The position numbers and the translations under genes are program-made. Positions 34,339 to 45,902 of a DNA stretch of 64,000 nt are shown here, in pieces (position 1 is the stretch's first letter; each line of letters begins with the position of its first letter). The notes under the pieces are model-generated. The model searched no databases, was not told the DNA's origin, and saw nothing but the letters and a program-made list of their open reading frames with translations. This stretch comes from Endomychus coccineus (taxonomy: Eukaryota > Arthropoda > Insecta > Coleoptera > Endomychidae): assembly GCA_958510875.1 (NCBI GenBank), contig OY294067.1, positions 236,696,361 through 236,760,360 of the forward strand, written 5' to 3'.

Positions 34339-36793
34339 GTCCAAGCAATAGACGACGGCCTAATGTTAAATTTACAGAAATTAATACCGGGAAAAAAAAA
34401 TGAGCGTATAGGAAATTAAATTTAAAGGTGAGTTACTGTTTCATGCAACTCGATCCGAAATGGAGAACATAACCTAAAAAATCTGCAAAGTTGCAAAACG
34501 CGGTTTTTCTAAAATAAGTAAAAAACTATAGCTCGGATCGAAAAAAGTTAAAAGAGAAAGTTCTAGGTATTAAATAGATCTATCGATTTGTTTGTATGAT
34601 AATTATCGATATCTTCCATACTTTTCGAGTTATTTTGAAAAAACCTTTGGAATCGGTGTATCGAGAAATCGTTAACTATTACGTTTCCATACTTGTTATT
34701 TGCTGTACGTATAGTCCATGGCAAGTTTAAAAAGATGTTTTTTTTTAAATCTGAAATATTGATGATTTTTTGAGATATATCGATTTTTCGAAAAAAAAGG
34801 CGTTCTCATAAATTGGCTAGATCTTCTCAGCGGATGGTCCTAGAGTAACGTTTCCGGGATTATTTTCTTCTTGAAGAGTTGTCCTATAATGTTATCAAAG
34901 AAATATAGCAATTTTTCGAATTTTGAGGATAAAAAAATGACTTTGAAAAACTGCACTTTTTTGAACATGTTTTTTTCAGATAAGTCTTACAATTTTTATT
35001 TTAGGGAAATGTCTTTGACGCAAATCGATTCCTGACATTTTTCATGAATTACCAAAAACATTTTTCATCTACGACCTTCTGGACTAGAGATAAGTTTTTT
35101 ATTTCAAAAAATTCTGTAAAACGCAATAAACATTTTACAGAAGTGTGCTTTATGGATGTTAATGATTAATACCTACATTTTCAATAAAAAAATACTAGGA
35201 TATGTTTTATTGATTCATAGTGTTATTAATTGAGTAACAAAGTGAAGCGTACGCGGCTGCCGGAGCGTGCGGCGGAGTGGGGGAAACTGAATTCGTGCGT
35301 TCAAAGTGGTTTGTGCTTGCAAAATCTTCAATATCTCGGCTTTTGGATCACGTACAAAATCGAGATAAACACGAATATCGTATATATTTTCGCCTTAGAA
35401 GCAAAATAGAATCGGAAATATTTTTTTTACGTTTCTAATATGTTTTACTTTTACGTCATTTAAATCATAATATATCATCTAAACAATATTTTCCTTGTAA
35501 TACTTTTTTGCTTAGTGAATCATACTGACGTTATGCTTGCGGATCTCTTTAGCAATTATTTAATCACTTCCGTAAGTAATTTTTTATAATACAAAATTAA
35601 GTAAATGCAACATATTAAAAGAAGTTTGTAATTTCATTTATTTACAAAATCATTATAAAATACTTATAAAATCCGTACAATCAAAGTAGCGGTAAACATC
35701 AGTCTTATATTAGTTTTCACAAGTGTGGCACAACAAGCGTAACGTCAGTATGATTCACTAAGCAAAAAACGATATTCCCCAGATTAAGTACAGAAGGATT
35801 TATGTACGTGATCCAAAAGCCGAGATATTTAAGATTTTGCAAGCACGAGTCACTTTGAATGCATGAAATTAGTTTTTCCCACTCCGTCGCTCGCTCCGGC
35901 AGCCGCGTACGCTTAATTTTGTTACTCAATTTCTAATACTATAAATCAATAAAACATATTCTAGTATTTTTTTATTGAAAATGTAGGTATTAACATTAAC
36001 ATCCATAATATACACTTCAGTAAAATGTTTATTGTCTTACAGATTTTTTTGAAATAAAAAAAATATCTCTGATGCAGAAGGTCGTAGATGAGACATTTGT
36101 TTGTTAATTCGTAAAAAAATGTTAGGAATCGATTTCCGTTAAAGACATTGCCCTAAAATAAAAATTGTCAGACTTATCTGAAATAAACATATTCAAAAAA
36201 GATGCAATTTTTTCAAAGTCATTTTTTTATCCTTAAAATTCGGATAATCACTATATATCTTCAATAGCATCATAGAACAACTCTTCAAGAAGAAAATAAG
36301 CCCAAAATCGTTACTCTAGGACTATCCGCTGGGAAGATCTAGCCAATTTATAAGAGCATATTTTTTTCTAAGAATCGATATATTTCAAAAAATTAGTGAG
36401 AAATTGAATTTAGAAAAAAAATGCTTTTTGAGCTTGCCATGGGCTATACGTACAGGAAATAACAAATATGGAAACGTAATAGGTAACGACTTTTAATGGT
36501 TTTTTCAATATAACTCGAAAAGTATGAAAGATATCGATAATTATCATTGAAGCAAATCGATAGATCTATTTGATACCTACAATTTTCTCCTTAACTTTTT
36601 TCGATCCGAGCTATAGTTTTTTACTTATTTAAGAACAACCGCTTTTTGCAACTTTGCCAATTATTAAGGTTATGTTCGCCATTTCGGATCGAGTTGCATG
36701 AAACAGAAACTCACTTTTAAATTTAATTTCCTATACGCTCATATTTTTTTCCATGCATTAATTTCTGCATGAACTTCTGTCTATTGCTTGGAC
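34339..36793. mobile_element. Very long foldback element, ~2.45 kb
   Basis: The termini GTCCAAGCAATAGAC and GTCTATTGCTTGGAC pair and are flanked by TA. Each arm is about 1.1-1.2 kb (34339 to about 35530, and about 35720 to 36793), leaving a ~180-bp loop. Paired phrases recur throughout, such as GCCGAGATAT, GCAGCCGCGTACGC and TGAATCATACTGACGTTA. Arms differ by scattered substitutions and small indels. No transposase is encoded. Transcripts could form very long double-stranded RNA. Confidence 0.9.
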
Positions 36794-37639
36794 TATAAAC
36801 CACATGTCGAACGCCTTTTCCTATTGCCTGGGTTTATACTATCATGTAATTGCTTTATGAAATTATCGGAACTCAAGATTATTTCATCATGCTTGTCTAA
36901 CACGAAAACAGTTCCTTCTTGCAATGTTTACGCAGTTGTCTGCCGGATATACAATATACATCGATATACTTTGCAGATGAGATCTAGTGATAATATGTAC
37001 ATCAATATCCATACCAAGCGTTGACCCCGATAATCAGACGGCGCCTAGGTGCATACTGCATCACACATTTCCAATCAACTCGCAACCGTAAAATAAGCCC
37101 ACATGCTTGCATACATTCTTACAAATGCCTGCCCGCCGACTCATGCCCACACTTCATCTTTGTCACTTCGTATTTCGAATGTATTTGTCGATATTACGTA
37201 ACAGAAATCATCATCTTTGACAGATGATGGATATCCATTTACGGGTCACCGTTCAGCACACAGGTTATTAGTACCTAGTGGGTATTTAATTTATTCTTTA
37301 GATTCGATGATTAAAATCTCGGTAATCTTTACGATGATCTGGACACAGATGTAATATAGAATATCATCTTTGAGAACTGTTAAGTTCAAAGTCCTCCGAA
37401 CAGGTATTATCAAATATCGTAATTGTTCACGGAAACAATACCTCAATGAAATCAAATGGTTTCCTTTTTCGAATTTTTCGAATGAATTGTATGTACTATT
37501 CTCCAAAATCATCAGACTGTGAAAACAAAAAATCGTAAATTACACTATCGGTGAACAAACGTCAATTTTATTACTGCTTTTGTAACGGTAATAAAAATAA
37601 ATATTAAGCACTACAATTCTCAAGAACAAGATTGAATAC
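36794..37639. other. No feature recognised
   Basis: Short ORFs on both strands have no motif; no repeat was recognised. Confidence 0.45.
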
Positions 37640-37805
37640 TTTGTATGTTTCGTTGTTTTTCATTGTAAGGAGGTTGATAAATTCGCGTTTCATAACTAAC
37701 TGTAAATTGCTATACTCCTTCCTCTCTAATAGGATTCAATATACTTATGTGAATATTGTTTCTTCGAGAACTATAACTAAAAAGCGTGGAGTACCTCAAG
37801 GTAAG
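37640..37805 (+). pseudogene. Non-LTR RT fragment ending at GVPQG
   Basis: The frame reads ITNCKLLYSFLSNRIQYTYV, then RGVPQG, the RT segment just before the catalytic loop. The sequence then changes at a GC-rich block that looks like another element's end. The next part of a similar RT appears at 38480, so both could be remains of one insertion. Confidence 0.7.
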
Positions 37806-37811
37806 GGCCCA

Positions 37812-38265
37812 ACGCCGGATTTAGGGGAGGGCAACCGGGGCTACAGCCCCGGGGCCTCCACAAAAGAAGGACCCCCACAACAGACTTCGAAAAAAAATGT
37901 TTTAAATTCCGACTAGTAAACAACTTTTCCTTTGATATTTTTTTTCGCTGTTTTACCTTTACCTTCACCTGTACAAACATGATTATATTGTTCTCAAATA
38001 TTAACAGAAATTATGGATCTATATTTGTTCACTCCAATCAGGCAATCAGTAAAATATCAAAATCTCAAATGGCCCTGATGAGCACTTGCAATTTATTTAT
38101 ATTTATATATGTTTGTTAAATACCAAAAGAATTTACTTGGTTTCACAATAAATTATTTATTGAAAACTCGACTGAAAAAATTTTTCATTTTATTTAGAAA
38201 ATAATTTGGGGCCAGGGTGCCTCCACTCCTTTGTTGCCCCGAGGCCTCCAGAGCCTACTTTTTTA
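37812..38265. mobile_element. Possible hAT-like insertion
   Basis: It begins CAACGCCGGATTTAGGGGAG followed by GGGCAACCGGGGC, a sequence style seen at ends of hAT-type non-autonomous elements. The right side has the inverse-like GTTGCCCCGAGGCCTCC at about 38233-38250. Target duplications were not found. No ORF. Confidence 0.4.
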
Positions 38266-38269
38266 TAAT

Positions 38270-38446
38270 TCACATGATATAATTGAATGACCGTCTTATT
38301 TCTTTGTGACGACACCTCAAATTCCAATAATCCCGACGAGGGGCGACCTTGAAGGACTTCTTACATGTGTCGCAGTCGAACACGAGTGATTGGTTCCCAG
38401 CTAATGAACTAAGTTTGAACCAACAAAAATGTAACTGTATATTTTT
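38270..38446 (-). CDS. Possible terminal exon with a zinc-finger-like sequence
   Basis: On the minus strand an acceptor-like tract (TTGTATTCTTATTTCAG, ending about 38447) is followed by an open frame. It encodes SLVFDCDTCKKSFKVAPRRD, then LRCRHKEIRRSF, and a stop at 38270. C-x2-C followed by C-x-H is reminiscent of a C2H2-type finger, as in alternative last exons of BTB/zinc-finger genes. The finger spacing is not canonical. A host exon or a transposon-captured piece are both possible. Confidence 0.3.
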   Translation of the reverse strand, partial: KNIQLHFCWFKLSSLAGNQSLVFDCDTCKKSFKVAPRRDYWNLRCRHKEIRRSFNYIM

Positions 38447-38479
38447 TTCACATCTGAAATAAGAATACAAAATTTGCAA

Positions 38480-38561
38480 TCAGTAAATTTCCTGGGGGTG
38501 AACCTAAGTCCAACCCTAAACTGGGAAAAACATATTGATTGATTGATATTCTTGTTATATA
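38480..38561 (+). pseudogene. Non-LTR RT fragment, left of Gypsy insertion
   Basis: It reads LQSVNFLGVNLSPTLNWEKH, the YLGV...W..H motif of CR1/Jockey RTs. It ends at the TATA target duplication (38558-38561) of the LTR element and resumes at 41237. Confidence 0.78.
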
Positions 38562-38704
38562 TGTTTATTAATTATAACTTTTTAGGTTCCTGCTTTTAGC
38601 TTCTACGTCCCGACAACACTACTCCCTTACGTTATCTTCGATGTCTTGTCTTCACCTCCATGCACTCTTTTTTTGATGTACCTTTGAGTATACATGCAAC
38701 AACA
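38562..38704 (-). repeat. LTR (3' LTR with respect to coding)
   Basis: Starts TGTTTATTAATTATAAC and ends GCAACAACA. It matches 41093-41236 with a modest number of substitutions. Confidence 0.85.
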
Positions 38705-39224
38705 TATTTTTTTTTATTACTAATGATAATCCTTTAAATAAGTAGGGGTTTTAGTAATACGAACGGGAGCGTCTACACTAAATTCATTTTCCTTTAGAGC
38801 CTCTTGACAACCATTAAAGTATTAAGTAATTTCATTTTCAAAATTATCTTCTTTCTGCAGACCAATTTGGAATTTGTTATTCGAGTGCCTCAATTTCTTG
38901 TTAATATATAACCTTTATCATTTTGGATATCAGATGATCTAGGACCCACATTTTTTACAATTTTAGCAGGAGACCACGTTTTTTGTGGAAGATTCTGTAC
39001 TAATACATTCTCTCCCTCTTTAAAAGTATCTCTTTCACTTGCAGTTTTATCGTGACTATATTTTATATACTTCTGTTTGTTGTCTAAATCCTGCTTAACA
39101 TTAGTTGCTATTAGGTTTTAATATTTCAATAGAACTTAAAACTCTACTCTTAAGAATTTGGGCTGGACTGTAATTTAATCCTACAACAGGTGTTGCGGTA
39201 ATTCAACAGTGCTAATTGTATATC

Positions 39225-39506
39225 CTACCCACATTCCTTACATTTTTTCATAATTTTTTTCACTATACCAAAAGCTTTTTCACTTAATTCATTTGACTTT
39301 GAATATCTAGGACTAGAATGAATAATTTTCGTATCACATTCTATAGCAAAATCATTGAATTTATTACTGGCAAAGGGCATATTATCACACACTATATATT
39401 TAGGAATACCATGAACAGAAGTAACTTTCTTCCGTTTGATGATTACAGACTCGGCTGTTTTGTCTTTCAGAAGTTTTACTTCAATCCATTTTGAAAGGTA
39501 ATCCAC
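39225..39506 (-). pseudogene. Gypsy integrase core fragment
   Basis: The 93-codon frame has DYLSKWIEVKLL, HGIPKYIVCDNMPF and SSPRYSKSNELSEKAF. These are the catalytic D, D and E regions of a Gypsy integrase. The first Asp (MDYLSKW), the Asp of CDN and the Glu of SEKAF are present. Zinc-binding and C-terminal parts are missing or out of frame. Confidence 0.85.
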
Positions 39507-39675
39507 TAGTACTGAATAATAATATCAATTCCCACTTTCATAAAGGGTAATAATGATGGTATATCGTGTGACATTAGAGGTTCTTTGATATTAGTAACTT
39601 GAAATTTTTCACACACTTTGTAAGATGTGACAATTTTTTCAATGTCGAGACGACATCCCATATCAATATAGAAGA

Positions 39676-39939
39676 CTACGTGCTCTTTTCTTGCTCTTCA
39701 TTACACCAAAACGACCAGCTTGAACCAAATTTAACTTTTTCTGTCTTATTATTAACATTGCAATCTACATATATGATTCCCTCTGGCCTCAACTTATTTC
39801 CATCATAGACTACAAGTACAGTTTGGGTTTCTTGCAACTCTAATTCCCTATTTCTATATAGTTTTAAGAAGATTTCATTAGGCAATGTACCGCACTCCGC
39901 ATCAGAATCTAATTTAAAAGACATTGTTAAATCTCTCAT
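39676..39939 (-). pseudogene. Gypsy aspartic protease remnant
   Basis: The frame reads FKLDSDAECGTLPNEIFLKL then LVVYDGNKLRPEGIIYV. Gypsy proteases have D-T/S-G-A at the active site; here it is LDSDAE, so Gly is replaced by Asp and the enzyme is likely inactive. It ends in unrelated sequence where RT should begin. Confidence 0.75.
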
Positions 39940-40011
39940 CCGAACGTTTTGATACCACGGTTTTCTTATGCTACTTACTTTATATTCTTTTCCACATATT
40001 TTTCTATTAAT

Positions 40012-40240
40012 TTAAAATCTGTTTAAACAAAATTGTTCTTCTTCCTCACTTTCTTCTTTCACTTCATTTATTTTCTTCTTTAATTTATTTTTATTACCAA
40101 ATGTCTCACTATTTTTTGATTTACACATTACAGCAAAATGATTTGTATTCTTGCACAATGCACATATTTTCCCAAATGCCGAACATTCTCTAGGCTTATG
40201 TTTTTTCCACACTTAGCACACTCGAAAGTTGCATCTTATT
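40012..40240 (-). pseudogene. Gag zinc-knuckle region
   Basis: It contains HKPRECSAFGKICALCKNTN then HFAVMCK, a CCHC-type knuckle (C-x2-C-x4-H-x4-C), followed by a Lys/Glu-rich linker. Upstream minus-strand sequence to about 40800 looks like gag capsid in broken frames. Confidence 0.72.
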
Positions 40241-41092
40241 TTCCACTTCTAGGCCCTGTTTTCTTCTTAAATTCAGCTATTTCTGCTGTTCGTTCCTTTA
40301 GTGCTCTAGCCTGAGCTCTTCCTGCTTCCGTATCTCTACAGAACTGTATTGCATTCTCTAGTGTTAGCTCAGATTCTCTCAATAATCTGTCCTGTAGTGT
40401 GTAGTGACTGGTCCTTTATACCTATGACTATTCTGTTTCTGATTAGCCTTTCATCTTAATTTCCATATTCATACTGTTTCGCTTGAACTCTTAGATCCGT
40501 GAGAAACTGATCAATGATCTCATCTGTTCCCTGCATTAAATTGAAAAACTTAAACCTTTCACTGATTACGTTTCTACGCGGAGAACAATACATTTCAAAT
40601 GCTTGTAATACAGAATCATTTCATGTAATTATGGAACTGTTGCTTAAATTTTGTTCAGTTTGCAGTTTCACACGCAAATACTAACTCTTTAGGCGGTTTG
40701 AACGATCCTTCTGTCATCTTAACTGAGTTTTCAACCTGACACCATATGATATCTTCATTTATACACCAAGTATTCTTGTTATTCAGTATCGGAAATAATT
40801 CTTCTGGGGTATAGACAGAAACCTACACGTGCAACAAGGAACGCAATGCTATGATAATACCACATAAACAAGAGAGGCGCACTGCTGTGCGCCCCTCCTC
40901 TTACCCCACCCAAGGCGTACACTGCGACTCGCACATTCTCCCGACTGGTGCTGGTATGATACTAACGTCCTACGTCCTGAGCTGACCGCCCTGAAATTGT
41001 AATGCTCTCTCAACATACAGCAAGCTATTCTTTACGCTCTCATGAAACCACCATACCCAAGATAAATACTTTCCGATACTGTATATGTTTAT

Positions 41093-41236
41093 TGTTTATT
41101 AATTATAACTTTTTAGGTCCCTTCTTTTAGCTTTTACGTTCCGACAACACTACTCCCTTTCCGTTACCTTCTATGTCTTGCCTTGTTCTCTATGCACTCC
41201 TCTTCTGATGTACCTTAGAGTATACATGCAACAACA
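41093..41236 (-). repeat. LTR (5' LTR with respect to coding)
   Basis: Direct partner of 38562-38704. A second TGTTTATTG phrase lies just outside at 41086, so the exact start could be 7 bases earlier. Confidence 0.85.
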
Positions 41237-41240
41237 TATA

Positions 41241-41690
41241 CCTACAGCAGATAGCCTTACCAAAAGAATGTCTAAAGGTCTATTTATCTTGATAAACAAA
41301 GCAACTCAAGGAGTTATTCACGCACTAATTTAATCCACACTCAGATGTCTTATGCAGTTCTATGTTGAGGTCACTCACCTCAAGCGAAGAGAATCTTTCG
41401 GATTCAAAGAAAGGACATTCGTATTATTCTATCAAAAGGGGTTAGAGACGATTTCAGAATTTGTCTCATAACACTCAAAATTTCAACTTTTCCTTTTCAG
41501 ATCAAACTCCAAGTCAGTTCAATTATATTACTATATCTTGAATTTTTTTAACAAATTGCCTACCCCTGACTCTGTCGCTAAATTACCACACCATATCTTC
41601 AAAAATGAAATAAAACACTTTCTGTGAAACAATCCATTTTATACATTGGAAGAATTCTTAAGGTATCAAATTAACAAAGTATCCTCCCTA
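41241..41690 (+). pseudogene. Non-LTR RT C-terminus, right of Gypsy insertion
   Basis: Continues the fragment at 38480. Frames read RIFRIQRKDIRIILSKGVRD, then KLPTPDSVAKLPHHIFKNEI, KHFL and NPFYTLEEFLRYQ. This is the common C-terminus of CR1/Jockey-like RTs. Stops and shifts are present. The end is cut by the foldback at 41696. Confidence 0.8.
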
Positions 41691-41695
41691 GATTC

Positions 41696-42970
41696 TAGGC
41701 TGTGCCAAAAAAATCGATATTCTTTTATTTCGCTCTTCTTCGAGTATATCATTCCTCGTTTAAATTCATTCAGGCCCCCCAAATTTGAAACAAATCAGTT
41801 AATATTTAGAGGTGCATCAAGCCCAAAACGTGTTTTTTGAATTTGTTTCTCAATTTTTGAAAGGTTTCTTAACACTATTCTACAATAACGGAATGTTTGA
41901 CACTTGGGATATATTATTACATTCAAACACAAAGAATTTAATGCATTTCAGTCGCCACATCCACTTTCCGACAGATATATTGGCGTAAAGAAAAAATTTT
42001 TTAAGGCCTGAAAACTGTAATTTCAATTTTTAACTTCAATAACTTCATATTTTTAGGATCGTGATGCGTCATATGCTCTTTTAACGTAGTCTAGTATCAC
42101 ATAGCATCAATTGAATCGATAATTTCAGAGAAAATCGCCCATTAGTTATGATAATCTACCCTCGAGGGGATAAACGCACCACTTGAAAATGCACCAAAAA
42201 TGCCAAAAATTCAGAGTGTCTTAACTCGGTTGCATTTAGTCGAAAATGGATGAATCTTTGAGTTCTGAAAAGGTTAGAACCTTCCCTTCAATGTGATGCT
42301 AGTTAATGTTATACCAAATCCATTCCACCCCCTCACCCCACCCTGCTAAGAAAAATATGTTCCTGGTCTCAAAAAATGTCCCACTTTGACAGCTCGTAGG
42401 CTGAGCCGAAAAAATCATGGACTCAATCTGACAACAGGTCAATAAATTTCGATCATTTTTCTTCAAGTTCCCTAAAAATCCGAGTTTCGAGCATTTTTGC
42501 CATTTTTGGTGCATTTTCAAGTGGTGCGTTTTTCCACTCGAGTGTAGATTATCATAACTAATGGGGGATTTTTTCTGAAATTTTCAATTCAATTAGTGCT
42601 ACGTAATACTAGACTACGTTAAAAAATATGAAGTTATTGAAGTTGAAAGTTGAAATTACAGTTTTTAGGCCTTAAAAAATGGTTCTTTTCGCCAATATAT
42701 CTGTTGGAAAGTGGATGTGGCGACTGAAATGCATTGAATTCTTTGTGTTTGAATGTAATAATGTGTCAAACATCCCGTTATTGTAGAACAGTGTTATGAA
42801 ACCTCTCAAAAATTGAGGAAAAACTTCAAAAAACACGTTTTGGGCTTGATGCGCCTCTAATATTAACCGATTTGTTTCAAATTTGGGGGACCTGAATGAA
42901 TTTGAACGGAGAATCATATACTAGAAGAAGAGCGAAATGAGAAAATATCGATTTTTTTTGGCACAGCCTA
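41696..42970. mobile_element. Foldback element with 8-bp target duplications
   Basis: The ends are TAGGCTGTGCC and GGCACAGCCTA. They are flanked by the 8-mer CTAGATTC on both sides (41688-41695 and 42971-42978). The arms are about 520 bp with a ~250-bp loop. An 8-bp duplication suggests hAT-type mobilisation; a plain TA duplication is an alternative reading. ORFs inside are arm sequence. It sits in the non-LTR 3' end. Confidence 0.85.
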
Positions 42971-42978
42971 CTAGATTC

Positions 42979-43477
42979 GATATTAATATTAGCTGGAATA
43001 TTATGCCTCATGGTTTTTTTTTATTATGAAGGTACTTGGTATCATTTATGTTCTTTTATTGGTCATGTTTATTCCAATAGTCTGCGATAACTCTATGACA
43101 TATGCAAAACAACACTCTATTGTATTGGTACCAATGAATTTACTTTACTTCACTATATCATCAGAATTAATGCATCGTTATAGGTTTTCATTTAAATTGG
43201 ATTAGAGACATTTTGTATAATTTGATACCGAATAATATCCTGAATTGTTGTTAATAAGTGATTTTATTTTGAATCCCTCCAAATAACCAGAATTTTACTG
43301 AATTTCCCTACTTTTTGTTGTTGATGAGAGCAATTCATTCGGCATTTGGATCATTAGAACTATAGATATCAATTTAGCATTTGAGCTGCCTTGAATCAGA
43401 AAGCTGCAAACTTCCACCCAACATACGTTCAATATTACTAGGCGTAATCGTTAGTAATTTCAATCAACTATAAAATA
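42979..43477. other. No feature recognised
   Basis: AT-rich spacer without motifs. Confidence 0.5.
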
Positions 43478-43479
43478 TA

Positions 43480-45078
43480 CAGGGTGTTTCAATAAGATGT
43501 ACCCTAACTTGAGGAGGTTGTGTAGTACAATGCGATAGAAAACTTCTACATTAACCCCCTAGTCGTAAATGAGCCGTTCCGGCCCTGTAGAAAGTTTTGT
43601 GTAATAACGTAATGTTATCTCGTTGACATCAGAAACTCAGACATTTGAGTAATTTCTATTCAAAATAAAGAAAAAATGAAAAATTTGTAAAAATGGTTCA
43701 AAATGGGAACCCCCAACCTGGTTACATAAATTTGTGCGATGAAGTATGGAATCGGGCACCCGGTGTAACATGTACGAATCTTGTGCAAAAACGTAATGTT
43801 ATTTCGTTGACACCAAAAAAACTTCGATATTTGATCAATTTTTATTCAAAATAACGTAAAAAAGATGAAGAAACCATGTTTATATCTTCTGATACGTGTT
43901 TACCAAACTGCATGTCCTACACATGATGCTAGTAGACTTGATGTTATTCATGATCGCCCTAATTTGAGTGTTTCATATTTGTTTGCAATGAGACTTTGCT
44001 TCTAAAATGTTGAAATGGACCAATGTACGTTTGAAGAGTATGCAGACATGCATCTTATTTATAGGGAAGCAAGATACAACGCTAGAGAAGCTGAGTGTCT
44101 TTATGCCGGACGCTTCCCAAATTGCCGACATCCTTGCCGAATTCATTTGAGTCAATCCATATTCGGTTAAGCGGAACAGACACCTTTAAACGAGCTGGAG
44201 GAAGCGAACTGCACGGACAGTGACCTTTGAGGAAGAAATTTTCCATCGAATTGAAGAACAACCTACCACCTGCACGCATCCAATAAGGCATCAAATAAAT
44301 GCTGCCAATTCAATAATATGGCTGGTACTTCAAGAGCAGCTATTGCACCCTTAACGCATTCAAAAAGTGCAAGCATAGGGTCCGCAATCAGCCACGGGTA
44401 GAATTTTGTCAATGGATTTTGCAACGTATTGCAGAACAACCAGATAATTTTATTTACCGATAAACCTTGTTATACCAAAGACGGTTGCTTCAAAATTCTC
44501 ATGCCACATGGATTAGCACAAATCACAACCAATTTGCTATTAACATGTGGGCCGGTATTGTTGCCGACTAATGGACAATGCAAACTTTCCAATGGAGATA
44601 CAGGATGAAATGTGGTTCAAAAATGACGGTACACCTGCACATTTCGCCTCTCATGTGCAAGATCACTCAAACCAATAATTTTCTGGACGACGGATAGGAA
44701 GAGGGGGACCGGTCCATTGGCCAGTGCGAAGTCCCGATTTAAGCCCGTTGTATTTTTTCTTCTGGAGCTACATCAAGTCCATGGTCTATAAAACCCCTGT
44801 TGTCACCCAAGAGGAACTGTTGAGTAATGGCAGCTTGTATTCTCTTCCGCTATTCTATTTATGTTACCAGGTACGGGGTCGCCATTTTGAACCATCATTA
44901 TAAATTTATTATTTTAGCTTCATTTTGAATAAAAAATAACTTAAATATCGAAGTCTTTTGGTGTCAACGAGATAACATTTTGCACAAAACTTACTCTATG
45001 ACTGAAACGGCTCATTTGCGACTAGGGCTTAATATGCACAAATGTTCTATCTACACAACATCTTTTTGAAACACCCTA
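43480..45078 (+). mobile_element. DD41D-type Tc1/mariner-superfamily transposon, decayed
   Basis: Left end CAGGGTGTTTCAATAAGATG; right end inverse with ACCCTA (one terminal change). TA lies on both sides (43478-43479, 45079-45080). Terminal repeats extend about 100-180 bp with gaps. A near-repeat of the inner left arm occurs at about 43785-43870. Its transposase is on the + strand and heavily damaged. Confidence 0.82.
44010..44900 (+). pseudogene. DD41D-type transposase pseudogene
   Basis: The N-terminal frame reads TFEEYADMHLIYREARYNAR then EAECLYAGRFPN, a helix-turn-helix related to DUF4817. After several shifts the core has KNDGTPAHFAS (second Asp) and RSPDLSPLYFFFW. The residue 41 positions after the second Asp is Tyr instead of the expected Asp. 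The C-terminus ends RGRHFEPSL. Multiple stops and frameshifts exclude function. Confidence 0.78.
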
Positions 45079-45080
45079 TA

Positions 45081-45715
45081 TAAATGCTTGACTTGATTCA
45101 CATGCATTCTACTAATCTGTTCTAACATAGGAATCGTGAATAAATCTTGAGCAACTACCTTCCTAGTAGATACCACCACGGATGAATTGAAAAGTTCTTG
45201 AATGGAGGAAAATAATACAAATAGTTATCAAGTAAACCTGAGATCTCGTAAAAAGATGTAGCAAAGAATGTCGTTAAGAGTTTATATCTATTAGGACCGT
45301 GCCAAGTCTCCTCAGAACTCTCCGGCTATTGGTCATTCCATCATTTTAAGCCACTGGACTGTCTTATAACGTTAGGATACGGGCTCTTCTCTGGGCAAGT
45401 TATACTAGCTCAAGGACATTTAACATTGATTGTAGAGGATAGCCAGTTCCCTATACTGCAATGTAATCCTGATAGCTCGTCACCGCGATACCTTCCGTCT
45501 TCATATTCGTATGAAGTTGAACTTTGAACTTGCAGCGTCCTGTACTTTGATTATGTAGGAGGCATCGCGCTGAAGTTATTGACAGGATGATGAAATCAGT
45601 CGATCGGGCCATCTATACAATTAATGTTTGATTTCCTTGATACTAGCTCCCATTATGTTTTCATGATATTATGCAACTTACCATTATACTTCAATATTTC
45701 TATCATACTGTAAAT
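45081..45715. other. No feature recognised
   Basis: Somewhat less AT-rich than average, but no frame or repeat was recognised. Confidence 0.45.
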
Positions 45716-45799
45716 AATATATAAAAATTCTCGGGAAATAGGTCACAATAACACTTTGTTTCAACTATTCGTCTTTACGTACGTTTCGGTCTCACGACC
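45716..45799 (-). repeat. Inverted pseudo-LTR piece at the Penelope 5' end
   Basis: Read on the minus strand it matches 48731-48812: GGTCGTGAGACCGAAACG, then GTAAAGACGAATAG, then the shared end block. It lacks the CTGATGA half, so it holds only half a hammerhead. Confidence 0.88.
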
Positions 45800-45902
45800 G
45801 AAAACAAAGTGTTATTGTGACCTATTTCCCGAGAATTTTTATATATAATTCATACTGGGTCAAGAATCTTATTATTATTTCGGCTGGGATATAAGCCTCA
45901 AT

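Larger units (their letters stand above)
38562..41236 (-). mobile_element. Gypsy-type LTR retrotransposon, internally deleted
   Basis: Two direct LTRs of about 143-144 bp (38562-38704 and 41093-41236) bound the element. TATA flanks both sides (38558-38561 and 41237-41240). Coding is on the minus strand. From the 41.0-kb side come a gag-like region with zinc knuckle, an aspartic protease, then directly the integrase. The RT/RNase H expected between protease and integrase is largely missing, so this is a deletion derivative. Coding pieces are also frameshifted. The LTRs are unusually short for Gypsy. Confidence 0.87.
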
